Source: Clostridiales bacterium (GTDB lineage Bacteria; Bacillota; Clostridia; Lachnospirales; CAG-274). Taken from it: a DNA stretch of 46,117 nucleotides. The position numbers were made by a program, and so were the translations under genes. The DNA lies in the NCBI GenBank assembly GCA_021200955.1, contig JAJQFU010000057.1:1937-48053 (forward strand). The letters are read 5' to 3'. Position 1 is the first letter of the stretch. Each line of letters begins with the position of its first letter. The notes under the pieces were generated by a model that saw only the letters and a list, made by a program, of their open reading frames with translations, ran no database searches and was not told where the DNA came from. Shown here piece by piece: positions 8,632 through 15,576 of the stretch.

Positions 8632-9741
8632 ATGGACGAAAGAACCTTGAAGCTGGCTCAGAACATTGTGAATTATTCTATTAAGGTTAAAAAGGGCGAA
8701 AGGGTTTTAATAAGCTCAAACGGGTTAACCTGTCTTCCTCTTGTTAAGGCGGTAATAAAAGAAGTTTACAAGGCAGGGGGAGTTCCCTATGCAGACCTTA
8801 CGGATTCTTCCGTAACAAGAGAGCTTGTTTTAAATTCCACAGAGCAGCAGTGGAAATTTTTAGCCGAGGTTGATATGAAAAAAATGGAGGGAATGGACGC
8901 CTACGTAGGCATAGGGGGCAACGCCAACACGGCGGAAATGGCTGACGTTCCTTCTGAAAAAATGGATCTCTACAGCAGATTTTATCAAAAACCCGTTACT
9001 GACGTAAGGCTTAAGAAAAAATGGGTTGTTTTAAGATACCCCAACAATTCCCTTGCGCAAAGCATGGGAACAAGCCTTGAAGGCTTTGAGGACTTCTTCT
9101 ATAAGGTATGCTGCCTTGACTATTCCAAAATGTCAAAGGCTATGGACAGCCTTGTTGACCTTATGAACAAAACCGATAAGGTTCGCCTTGTTGCGCCTAA
9201 CACCGACCTGACATTTTCCATTAAGGGTATTCCCGCCATAAAATGCGCCGGAGAAATGAATATTCCCGACGGAGAGGTTTACACCGCTCCCGTTAAAGAC
9301 AGCGTAAACGGCAGAATAACCTATAATACCCCCAGCCCCAACAGAGGCTTTACATTCGAAAACGTAAGCCTTGTTTTCAAGGACGGAAAAATTATTGAAG
9401 CTACTGCCAACGACAATGAAAAGGTAAACGCAATCTTTTCAACAGACGAAGGCGCAAAATATGTAGGCGAGTTTGCCATAGGCGTAAACCCCTACATCAC
9501 AAAGCCTATGAAAAACATTCTCTTTGACGAAAAAATAAGAGGTTCTATTCACTTTACCCCCGGAAACGCCTATGACGACGCAGACAACGGAAACAGAAGC
9601 GCCCTTCACTGGGATTTGGTTCTCATTATGACAAAGGAATGCGGCGGAGGAGAAATTTATTTCGACAACAGACTTATCCGTAAGGACGGAGTTTTCGTTG
9701 TTCCCGAGCTTCTGTGTCTTAACCCCGAAAATCTGGTTTAA
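8632..9741 (+). CDS. M29-family metalloaminopeptidase (AmpS/AmpT-like)
   Basis: This 369-residue protein resembles M29 aminopeptidases, cytoplasmic dimetal enzymes that remove N-terminal amino acids from peptides. Recognisable blocks are RYPNNSLAQSMG, NIPDGEVYTAPVKDSVNG, GKIIEATA, GEFAIGVNP and the C-terminal HWDL, where the family places metal-binding Glu, His and Asp residues. Length fits the family at about 370-410. The frame also opens at a TTG at 8614, but GAAAGGA sits just before ATG 8632, so that ATG is the start. It appears monocistronic, with an own promoter and a strong terminator. The family is broad-specificity, so the exact substrate is unknown. Confidence 0.88.
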   Translation: MDERTLKLAQNIVNYSIKVKKGERVLISSNGLTCLPLVKAVIKEVYKAGGVPYADLTDSSVTRELVLNSTEQQWKFLAEVDMKKMEGMDAYVGIGGNANTAEMADVPSEKMDLYSRFYQKPVTDVRLKKKWVVLRYPNNSLAQSMGTSLEGFEDFFYKVCCLDYSKMSKAMDSLVDLMNKTDKVRLVAPNTDLTFSIKGIPAIKCAGEMNIPDGEVYTAPVKDSVNGRITYNTPSPNRGFTFENVSLVFKDGKIIEATANDNEKVNAIFSTDEGAKYVGEFAIGVNPYITKPMKNILFDEKIRGSIHFTPGNAYDDADNGNRSALHWDLVLIMTKECGGGEIYFDNRLIRKDGVFVVPELLCLNPENLV

Positions 9742-9766
9742 ACACATTTTTATTTTAAACACATTT

Positions 9767-9820
9767 AAAGAGCCGGAAAACAGGGCAGCTTTAAAGCCTT
9801 GATTTTCGGCTCTTTATTTA
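9767..9820 (+). terminator. Intrinsic terminator of the M29 gene
   Basis: AAAGAGCCG-g-AAAA (9767-9780) pairs with TTTTCGGCTCTTT (9803-9815), and T-rich sequence follows. It lies 25 bases after the stop. Confidence 0.85.
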
Positions 9821-9953
9821 TCCGGCAAAATAAGACTGTTGGATATAAGCCATTTTGCTTAAAAAAACCTGAGACAAATCCTCTTGGGCGAATTAATCAT
9901 TGTTTTCTCAGCTCAGCCGCTGCAATTTTTTTAATATCCTTTTGCATTGATGA

Positions 9954-9982
9954 TTGATTTTTGTTTAAAACTATGATATTAT
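9954..9982 (+). promoter_or_regulatory. Promoter of coaX
   Basis: TTGATT (9954-9959), a 17-base spacer and TATTAT (9977-9982), with TG one base before the -10. The RBS AAGGAG lies at 10018-10023. Confidence 0.7.
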
Positions 9983-10030
9983 TCTTTTATGTGAATACTT
10001 TAAAAAGCAAAACTTAAAAAGGAGTAAAAA

Positions 10031-10837
10031 ATGATTTTAGCTATAGATATAGGAAATTCAAATATAGTTTTCGGCTTTATGGATAATGACGGAAAATCTG
10101 TTTTCAGTTCAAGAATAAAAACAGATATTTCACGAACCTCCGACCAGTACGCCATAGACCTTAAAAACATTTTGGAGCTTTACGGAGCAGACAAAAACGC
10201 CATAAAGGGCAGCATAATTTCAAGCGTTGTTCCCCCTGTTTTAAACGCAGTAAAGCACGCTGTGAAAACAGTAACGGGAATTGAACCTCTTGTTGTGGGC
10301 CCCGGTATAAAAACAGGGCTTAACATTCTTATGGACGATCCGGCTCAGGTAGGCAGCGACAGAATTGTTACGTCAGTGGCGGCTTTAAGCCTTTATAAGC
10401 CCCCGATTATTATAATCGATATGGGAACAGCCACCACAATAGAAGTTGTGGACAAAAACAAAAACTATATAGGCGGCTGTATCTGCCCCGGTGTTAAAAC
10501 GTCTCTTGATGCACTTTCGGGAAAGACGGCTCAGCTGCCCTACATCAGCCTTTCAGACCCCAAAAACCCAATAGGCAAAAACACCGTTGACTGTATGCGC
10601 AGCGGCATAATTTACGGCTCGGCGGCTATGATTGACGGGCTTATAGATTATTTTGAAGAGGAGTTAGGCTCAAAGACACAGCACGTAGCCACAGGGGGCA
10701 TATCCTCTAAAATAATACCTTACTGCAAAAACAAAATTGACGTGTGTGAAAATCTTCTTATGCAGGGACTTTTTACAATATACTATAAAAATGTTCTCAA
10801 TGAACAATCATATAGGCAAGCTTGCTTGCGTAGATGA
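10031..10837 (+). CDS. coaX: Type III pantothenate kinase
   Basis: CoaX phosphorylates pantothenate, the first committed step of coenzyme A synthesis, in the cytoplasm. The ASKHA fold is shown by DIGNSNIVFGF at the N-terminus, DPAQVGSDRIVTSVAA, DMGTATTIEVVD (about residues 130-141) and the GGCICPGVKTSLDALS block. At 268 residues it is about ten longer than typical. The expected family end is near FTIYYKN; the last dozen residues (NEQSYRQACLRR) and the stop codon are encoded inside a palindromic repeat element, so the native tail appears to have been replaced. The catalytic core is untouched and activity is likely retained. Strong RBS; no overlap with neighbours. Confidence 0.93.
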   Translation: MILAIDIGNSNIVFGFMDNDGKSVFSSRIKTDISRTSDQYAIDLKNILELYGADKNAIKGSIISSVVPPVLNAVKHAVKTVTGIEPLVVGPGIKTGLNILMDDPAQVGSDRIVTSVAALSLYKPPIIIIDMGTATTIEVVDKNKNYIGGCICPGVKTSLDALSGKTAQLPYISLSDPKNPIGKNTVDCMRSGIIYGSAAMIDGLIDYFEEELGSKTQHVATGGISSKIIPYCKNKIDVCENLLMQGLFTIYYKNVLNEQSYRQACLRR

Positions 10838-10980
10838 TTGGACATTAGAGAACTTAACCCGTATGAGCAACGTAGGGCGATAGCCCGAAGTGCGAATATC
10901 GGGTCGATTGCGGGAATGCAAAGCATGAAGCAATCGATTTTTATAGTATGTGGTATCTGCAAAGCAGAGATGTAAATTTA
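10798..10980. repeat. Multi-hairpin palindromic repeat element at the 3' end of coaX
   Basis: Several nested inverted repeats are packed here. An outer hairpin pairs CAATCAT with ATGATTG (about 10806-10840) and contains the palindrome GCAAGCTTGC. GGGC-gata-GCCC and CCCGA/TCGGG (10884-10903) follow. A clean hairpin TCGATTGC (10904-10911) / GCAATCGA (10930-10937) encloses ATGC-aaa-GCAT. TCTGC-aaa-GCAGA lies near 10956. It contains no ORF of note. It looks like a small mobile or dispersed palindromic element rather than a terminator, since no T run follows any stem. Confidence 0.65.
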
Positions 10981-11011
10981 AAGAAAAACAAAAAATGACC
11001 GGAGTATAAAT

Positions 11012-11377
11012 ATGATTTACGGAATAGGCACAGACATAGTTAAGGTGGACAGAATAGAAAAAGCAAAAGAAAGCTTTTTCGAAAGAATTTATACGGAGAG
11101 GGAACGTGAAGAGCTTAAGGAAAACCCTCAGCGTTTGGCAGGAAATTTTGCCGCAAAAGAGGCTGTTGTTAAGGCTTTGGGGACAGGCTTTCGGGAGATA
11201 GCCCCAATAGATGTTGAAATTTTGAGAAATCCCGAGGGAAAGCCCTATGCTGTTTTAAACAACAGTGCCGAAATGTATAGCTTTCTGTCAATTCACGTTT
11301 CCATTACTCACGAAAAGGACTATGCCGCAGCCTTTGCCGTAGCTGAAAGGAGGGAAAAAATTGATTGTTTTAACTAA
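11012..11377 (+). CDS. acpS: Holo-[acyl-carrier-protein] synthase
   Basis: AcpS transfers 4'-phosphopantetheine from CoA to a serine of apo-ACP, activating fatty-acid synthesis. The 121-residue length is typical. GIGTDIVKVDRIE carries the metal-binding Asp, FAAKEAVVKALG carries the second acidic ligand, and HVSITHEKDYAAAFAV closes the fold. The RBS CCGGAG precedes ATG by eight bases. Its 3' end overlaps the next gene by 17 bases, so the two are co-transcribed and possibly translationally coupled. CoaX just upstream makes the CoA precursor, a functional link, though the repeat element separates them. Confidence 0.95.
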   Translation: MIYGIGTDIVKVDRIEKAKESFFERIYTEREREELKENPQRLAGNFAAKEAVVKALGTGFREIAPIDVEILRNPEGKPYAVLNNSAEMYSFLSIHVSITHEKDYAAAFAVAERREKIDCFN

Positions 11378-12872
11378 TTCACAAATGAAGGAAGCGGAGC
11401 AGAAGGCAATGACCGACTTCGGCATAAGCTCCCTTATACTTATGGAAAACGCCGCCCTGAACGTTATTAATTATATTGAAGAAAATTTTAATAAGAAAAC
11501 AAAAATTGTCGCTGTCTGCGGAAAGGGCAACAACGGCGGCGACAGCTTCGCCATAGCCAGAGGACTTTTTTCGAGAGGATTTCAGGTTTCTGTTTTTGTC
11601 TGCGGTGATATGGAAAGGGCAACTCCCGACTGCAAGGCAAATTATGAGACAGTGAAAAAATTGGGGATACCCATTGCCGATAACCTAAAAGAAGCTGTTT
11701 CAAAAGCAAACATAACAATCGACGCCGTTATAGGAACAGGCTTAACAAAGACACTTCGAGCCGATACGGCGGAAATCGTAAGCTGCATTAATGCTTATTC
11801 AAACTATATAATAGCCGTTGACTGCCCAACGGGCATAAACTCCGACAGCGGAGAGGTTTTGGGCTCGGCGGTTAAGGCTGATTTGACCTATACATTTCAT
11901 TCACCTAAAAAGGGTTTGCTTTTTTACCCTGCAAGGGAATATGTGGGCGAGCTTAAGGTTGGGTCAATAGGCACGCCTGTTTTTGAAGCGGAAAATGCCC
12001 CTTATATAAATACTCTGACAGATGAAGAAGCTGCGGAAATGCTTCCCAAAAGACTTTCATCGTCAAACAAAGGCACTTACGGAAGAGTTATAGCCTTTTC
12101 AGGCTGTGACGAAATGACAGGGGCTGCGGTTTTAAACCTTAAAGCGGCTTATAAATCGGGGGCAGGGCTTGCCTGCGGAATTTCCACTGAAAAATGTGTT
12201 GATGTTATTCATACAAGCCTGACAGAAGCGGTGACGAAAATCGCTCCTAATGAAAAGGGCTTTTTGACCCCCGAAGCCTTGAAAAAAGCAAAGCCTCTTT
12301 TGACCGAAAAAGCAGTAATTACAGCCGGCTCGGGCTTGGGTATTACTCCCTCAACAAAGGCTCTTATAAAGGCTCTTGTAAATACTATGGAAACAACTCT
12401 TATAATAGACGCCGACGGAATAAACTGCCTTGGGGATATGAAAGAAGAGCTTAAAAACTCAAAAGCAAATGTTATTTTAACTCCCCATATTAAGGAAATG
12501 AGCCGTTTATGCGGTAAGACAACAGAAGAGATTAAAGCCGACCCTATAGGCACAGCCATTTTGTTCGCGGAGGAATACGGTGTGACGGTTATGCTTAAGG
12601 ACGCTGTGACTGTTATAGCTTCACCGGGAGGAAAGGTGACTGTGAATACCACAGGAACGGCGGCTATGTCTAAGGGCGGAACAGGGGACGTTCTTGCAGG
12701 GCTTACCGCAGGGCTTTCGGCACAGGGCTTAAGCCCACACAACGCCGCAGCTTTGGCAGCATATATAAACGGAAAAGCAGGAGAGCTGGGTGAGAAAGAA
12801 AAAGGCTCTTACGGCTTAAGGGCTTCTGATTTGTGCGAATACATTCCTAAAATAATGGAAAAGCTTAAGTGA
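11361..12872 (+). CDS. nnr: Bifunctional NAD(P)H-hydrate epimerase / ADP-dependent dehydratase
   Basis: This enzyme repairs damaged NAD(P)HX: the N-terminal YjeF_N domain epimerises the R and S hydrates, and the C-terminal carbohydrate-kinase-like domain dehydrates the S form using ADP. The epimerase part (about 1-210) shows GKGNNGGDSFAIARGL and VDCPTGINSDSGEVLG. The dehydratase part (about 215-503) shows GSGLGITP, IIDADGINCL, LTPHIKEMSRL and NTTGTAAMSKGGTGDVLAG. The start is a TTG at 11361, supported by GAAAGGAGGG six bases upstream inside acpS; no ATG fits that site. The acpS-nnr arrangement is common in bacteria. The 503-residue length is standard. Confidence 0.94.
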   Translation: MIVLTNSQMKEAEQKAMTDFGISSLILMENAALNVINYIEENFNKKTKIVAVCGKGNNGGDSFAIARGLFSRGFQVSVFVCGDMERATPDCKANYETVKKLGIPIADNLKEAVSKANITIDAVIGTGLTKTLRADTAEIVSCINAYSNYIIAVDCPTGINSDSGEVLGSAVKADLTYTFHSPKKGLLFYPAREYVGELKVGSIGTPVFEAENAPYINTLTDEEAAEMLPKRLSSSNKGTYGRVIAFSGCDEMTGAAVLNLKAAYKSGAGLACGISTEKCVDVIHTSLTEAVTKIAPNEKGFLTPEALKKAKPLLTEKAVITAGSGLGITPSTKALIKALVNTMETTLIIDADGINCLGDMKEELKNSKANVILTPHIKEMSRLCGKTTEEIKADPIGTAILFAEEYGVTVMLKDAVTVIASPGGKVTVNTTGTAAMSKGGTGDVLAGLTAGLSAQGLSPHNAAALAAYINGKAGELGEKEKGSYGLRASDLCEYIPKIMEKLK

Positions 12873-13006
12873 TGATTTCTAACCTAAATTTAATACAATA
12901 TTAATAGGGATATAAAAAGTTTTTCCTAAAATTAAAATAGTTGAAACAATTTTAAATATTTTTTTACATAATATATACAGAATTTTTTAAGAAAGGAAGA
13001 TAACCT

Positions 13007-13705
13007 ATGGACAGCAAAACAAAAGTTCTTATAGTGGAAGATGAATTAAAGCTTGCACGTTTTGTGGAGCTTGAGCTTAAGCATGAAGGCTATGAGGTGG
13101 CTATTGCCAATGACGGCAGAAGCGCTCTTGACATATTTGAAGAATTTAAGCCCAATATAGTTTTGTTAGACCTTATGCTGCCCGGTTTAAGCGGTATAGA
13201 GGTTTGCCGCCGTATAAGAAAGTCATCTGACGTGCCTATAATTATGATAACCGCCAAAGGCGAGGTTATGGCTAAGGTAATGGGTCTTGACAACGGCGCA
13301 GACGATTATATTACAAAGCCTTTTGCAATCGAAGAGGTTCTGGCAAGAATGAGAGTTGCCCTTAAGCATAAGAGAACCTCTGAGGAACAGGGCGAAAGCA
13401 GCAGGCTTTCAGTCAGAGACTTAACTCTTGATTTGGGAAAGAGAACCGTTAAGCTGGGCGAAAACTCAATCGAGCTTACAAAAAGAGAGTTTGACCTTTT
13501 GGCATACCTTATTAAGAACAAGAACATTGTTATTTCAAGAGAACAAATTCTCAACAAAGTTTGGGGCTATGACTATTTCGGAGAGACTAACGTAGTTGAC
13601 GTTTACGTCCGTTATTTGAGAACAAAAATCGATGACAAATATAACGAAAAATTTATTCATACAATTCGCGGTGTAGGCTATTATGTTAAAGACGATGAAG
13701 AATAA
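13007..13705 (+). CDS. OmpR/PhoB-family response regulator
   Basis: The 232-residue protein has a receiver domain (1-120) with acidic pocket E11/D12, phospho-acceptor D55 in VLLDLMLPG, T82 and K104 in YITKPF. A winged-helix DNA-binding domain follows (about 135-230, ending RGVGYYV). It should bind DNA as a phosphorylated dimer. The RBS GAAAGGA precedes ATG. The gene overlaps the histidine kinase by 23 bases, giving a tight two-gene unit. The 134-base upstream gap is very AT-rich and shows no promoter I would defend. No target genes can be told from sequence alone. Confidence 0.93.
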   Translation: MDSKTKVLIVEDELKLARFVELELKHEGYEVAIANDGRSALDIFEEFKPNIVLLDLMLPGLSGIEVCRRIRKSSDVPIIMITAKGEVMAKVMGLDNGADDYITKPFAIEEVLARMRVALKHKRTSEEQGESSRLSVRDLTLDLGKRTVKLGENSIELTKREFDLLAYLIKNKNIVISREQILNKVWGYDYFGETNVVDVYVRYLRTKIDDKYNEKFIHTIRGVGYYVKDDEE

Positions 13706-15104
13706 AATTTCCAATGCCTTCAGGCGTATGCCCATAGGCAAAAAAATAACATATATATATGCGGGAATTTTTTCGGTTTCTCTTATAATTACCTCTATAT
13801 TTATTTTTACTAATCTTTGGTATTATTACAGAGACAACTCAAAAAAAGAGCTTTTAAACGCCATTGAGGATATTGAAGAGTTTATCGAAAATGACGGAGA
13901 AGTTACCGTTGAAAACATAAACTCCATAATAGGGGATAAAAACATAGAGGCAAGAATTATTATAAACAGCGGTATAACTCCCCCGGCTGCCACAAACCCC
14001 AAAATGAACCCGGATACCACTCACGACGGCAGCAGCCGAAACGGCTTAAGAAGCTATGAATTTATGGGGGAGAAATATCTCTACAGCGAAAAATTTCTTC
14101 ACCATAACGGAAATACCTATATGATTCAGGTGTTCCGTCTTTATGAATATGAGACGAATACCTTAAGCTTCTTTGCGCTGCTTTTTGTGGCAGTAAACCT
14201 TTTGGGAATTGTTGCTGCATATTTAATAGGCGTTTTAATAAGCCGAAAGTTTTTGAAGCCTGTTACGGATATAACCAAAACCGCCGATAAAATAAGCATT
14301 TCGGATCTGAACTTGAGAATACCCGTGCCCGAGGCAGAGGACGAGCTTCGAACCCTGACATTGACCTTTAACGATATGATAGAGCGTCTTGAAGAGTCTT
14401 TTAACAATCAAAAGCAGTTTATTTCAGACGCTTCACACGAGCTGAGAACACCTATCTCCGTTATTCAGGGCTATGCAAACCTTATTTCACGTTGGGGAAA
14501 AAGCGACCCCGATGTTCTTGACGAGTCTATTGCTTCAATAAAGTCGGAAACCGAATATATGTCGGGAATGATTAACCAAATGCTTTATCTCGCAAAGAGC
14601 GAAAAGAAGGAAACAGAGGTTAAAAAGGCTGTTTTCAATTTAAGCGAGCTTGTTTCCGACATTCAAAAGGATTTTTCCGCTATGGAAACTGATGCGGAAA
14701 TGACCTGTCAAATCGAAGGGGAATACAGCTTTTACGGCGACGAAAATCTTATTAAACAGCTTATCTATATTTTTATAGAAAATGCTGTAAAATACGGAAA
14801 GCCCGAAAATAAAAAAATCCGCCTGTCATTGTGGGAGGAAAATTCGGACATTGTTATCGAAATTGCCGATAACGGCATAGGTATTCCCGAAGAGGATCAA
14901 AGCCGTATTTTCGAACGCTTTTACAGGGGAGACAAGTCTCGAAATAAGGAAATCCCCGGAACAGGTCTGGGGCTTTCCATAGGAAAGTGGATAGCCGAGG
15001 CTCATAACGGAAAAATCACCGTAGCTTCAAAGCTGGGCGAGGGCACAGCCTTCAGGGTAATTCTGCCCCAAACCGAGCCTTCAACAGAAGCTTTGCCAGG
15101 CTGA
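13683..15104 (+). CDS. Sensor histidine kinase
   Basis: The 473-residue membrane kinase has a first transmembrane helix at about 22-46, an extracytoplasmic loop of about 110 residues with a Pro/Asn-rich stretch, a second helix at about 162-187, a HAMP domain, and a HisKA domain with H252 in SHELRTPISV. The HATPase domain shows ENAVKYGKPE, ADNGIGIPEEDQSRIFERFYRGD and GTGLGLSIGKWI. It presumably phosphorylates the regulator encoded just upstream. ATG 13683 or 13695 could be the start; neither has a clear RBS, which fits translational coupling. The sensed signal is unknown: the loop matches no sensory domain I recognise. Confidence 0.92.
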   Translation: MLKTMKNKISNAFRRMPIGKKITYIYAGIFSVSLIITSIFIFTNLWYYYRDNSKKELLNAIEDIEEFIENDGEVTVENINSIIGDKNIEARIIINSGITPPAATNPKMNPDTTHDGSSRNGLRSYEFMGEKYLYSEKFLHHNGNTYMIQVFRLYEYETNTLSFFALLFVAVNLLGIVAAYLIGVLISRKFLKPVTDITKTADKISISDLNLRIPVPEAEDELRTLTLTFNDMIERLEESFNNQKQFISDASHELRTPISVIQGYANLISRWGKSDPDVLDESIASIKSETEYMSGMINQMLYLAKSEKKETEVKKAVFNLSELVSDIQKDFSAMETDAEMTCQIEGEYSFYGDENLIKQLIYIFIENAVKYGKPENKKIRLSLWEENSDIVIEIADNGIGIPEEDQSRIFERFYRGDKSRNKEIPGTGLGLSIGKWIAEAHNGKITVASKLGEGTAFRVILPQTEPSTEALPG

Positions 15105-15130
15105 AAACTGTTAAAAATCCATAATATTTA

Positions 15131-15170
15131 TGTTGAAAATTCTTTCAACACTGCTGAAAATTCTTCAGCA
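15131..15170 (+). repeat. Tandem palindromes, candidate operator pair
   Basis: TGTTGAAAATTCTTTCAACA (15131-15150) and TGCTGAAAATTCTTCAGCA (15152-15170) are related palindromes one base apart (arms GTTGAAA/TTTCAAC and GCTGAA/TTCAGC, both around AATTC). They lie directly upstream of a -35-like TTGACT at 15174 and have no T tail, so an operator is more likely than a terminator. Confidence 0.5.
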
Positions 15171-15173
15171 CTA

Positions 15174-15207
15174 TTGACTTTTTTAAAAATATGTGTTAAT
15201 CTATAAT
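15174..15207 (+). promoter_or_regulatory. Promoter of the convergent small RNA
   Basis: TTGACT (15174-15179) has, 17 bases on, TAATCT (15197-15202) with an extended TG. A perfect TATAAT sits at 15202-15207 but is 22 bases from TTGACT. Either -10 could serve; transcription should begin about 15209-15214. Confidence 0.5.
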
Positions 15208-15209
15208 CA

Positions 15210-15303
15210 CAAAAGGGAGTGTTTCAGCGATTAACACCCCGTAAAATGACTTAGACTAAAACAGCCGCCGTTACTTTTCCAGAGGTTTAGGCGGTTGTTT
15301 TTA
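15210..15303 (+). ncRNA. Small RNA antisense to the peptide mRNA 3' end (candidate antitoxin RNA)
   Basis: A roughly 90-nt transcript is predicted between a promoter and a strong terminator. Its 5' part folds as GGG-a-GTGTT (15215-15223) / AACACCCC (15233-15240). An unpaired linker and the terminator hairpin follow. It holds only a two-codon ORF. It is complementary to the 3' end of the minus-strand peptide mRNA across about 15260-15303. Its segment 15263-15270 (AGCCGCCG) can also pair over 8 bases, one a G-U, with the leader of that mRNA at 15425-15432. This layout resembles RatA, SR4 and par RNA II, the antitoxin RNAs of known Gram-positive type I systems. The function is inferred. Confidence 0.55.
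15261..15303. terminator. Bidirectional terminator shared by both convergent RNAs
   Basis: ACAGCCGCC (15261-15269) pairs with GGCGGTTGT (15290-15298), one pair being G-U. T runs flank the stem on both strands: TTTTT follows on plus, and TTTAG follows on minus. It ends the plus-strand RNA and overlaps the last codons and stop of the minus-strand peptide. Confidence 0.8.
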
Positions 15304-15358
15304 TGAGAAAAAGTATTATAAGTACCAATGTAAGGTATAATATAGCCTTCCAACTCAT
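15287..15358 (-). CDS. 23-residue hydrophobic peptide, candidate type I toxin
   Basis: The peptide starts MSWKAILYL and ends ILFLIKTTA, with an uninterrupted hydrophobic stretch from about residue 5 to 19 between two lysines, enough for a short membrane helix. ATG is preceded by GAAAGGGGGTGAAATT, a very strong ribosome binding site. A consensus-like promoter (TTGAAA, 17 bases, TATAAT) lies about 110 bases upstream on the same strand, so the mRNA has a long structured leader. Size, hydrophobicity and convergent antisense RNA match type I toxins such as Fst, TxpA and BsrG, but I recognise no family signature; the Fst proline motif is absent. A small regulatory membrane peptide is the main alternative. 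Confidence 0.6.
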   Translation of the reverse strand: MSWKAILYLTLVLIILFLIKTTA

Positions 15359-15364
15359 AATTTC

Positions 15365-15413
15365 ACCCCCTTTCAAAATTGAATTTTGGACTTAACCTCC
15401 TTTCAACTTTGAA
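15365..15413 (-). repeat. Duplicated ribosome-binding-site segment in the peptide mRNA leader
   Basis: On plus, 15365-15383 and 15395-15413 are 19-base direct repeats with 16 matches. Read on minus they are TTCAAxxTTGAAAGGxGGT. The copy near the ATG is the ribosome binding site. The upstream copy (AAAGGAGG) has no usable start codon at proper distance and may be a ribosome standby or decoy site. Confidence 0.7.
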
Positions 15414-15469
15414 GTGTGGGGTGTAACCGCCGAATCTATGAAAATCAAACTCCCTTTTGCTTATACATC

Positions 15470-15498
15470 ATTATAATGTAATATAAATAAAATTTCAA
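15470..15498 (-). promoter_or_regulatory. Promoter of the small hydrophobic peptide mRNA
   Basis: Read on minus: TTGAAA (15498-15493), a 17-base spacer, and TATAAT (15475-15470). This is among the best sigma-A-like promoters in the window. Transcription should start near 15463. Confidence 0.75.
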
Positions 15499-15576
15499 GT
15501 ACTTTTTGCCGAATTTCAATTAGTCTTTTAAAAGCCTTTTAATAGTTTTGGACTGATATAAATTTACAGCTTCTTT

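Noticed and set aside
12209-12742. 177-codon frame on minus inside the nnr gene
   Set aside because: It lies entirely opposite a well-conserved enzyme, has no RBS and no recognisable domain; it is a codon-bias shadow. The same holds for the long minus frames in ftsZ, the Sel1 genes and the kinase gene.
15210-15303. The plus-strand short RNA as a leader peptide or attenuator
   Set aside because: Its only ORF is two codons, and no gene follows on plus after the terminator; the next gene is on the opposite strand.
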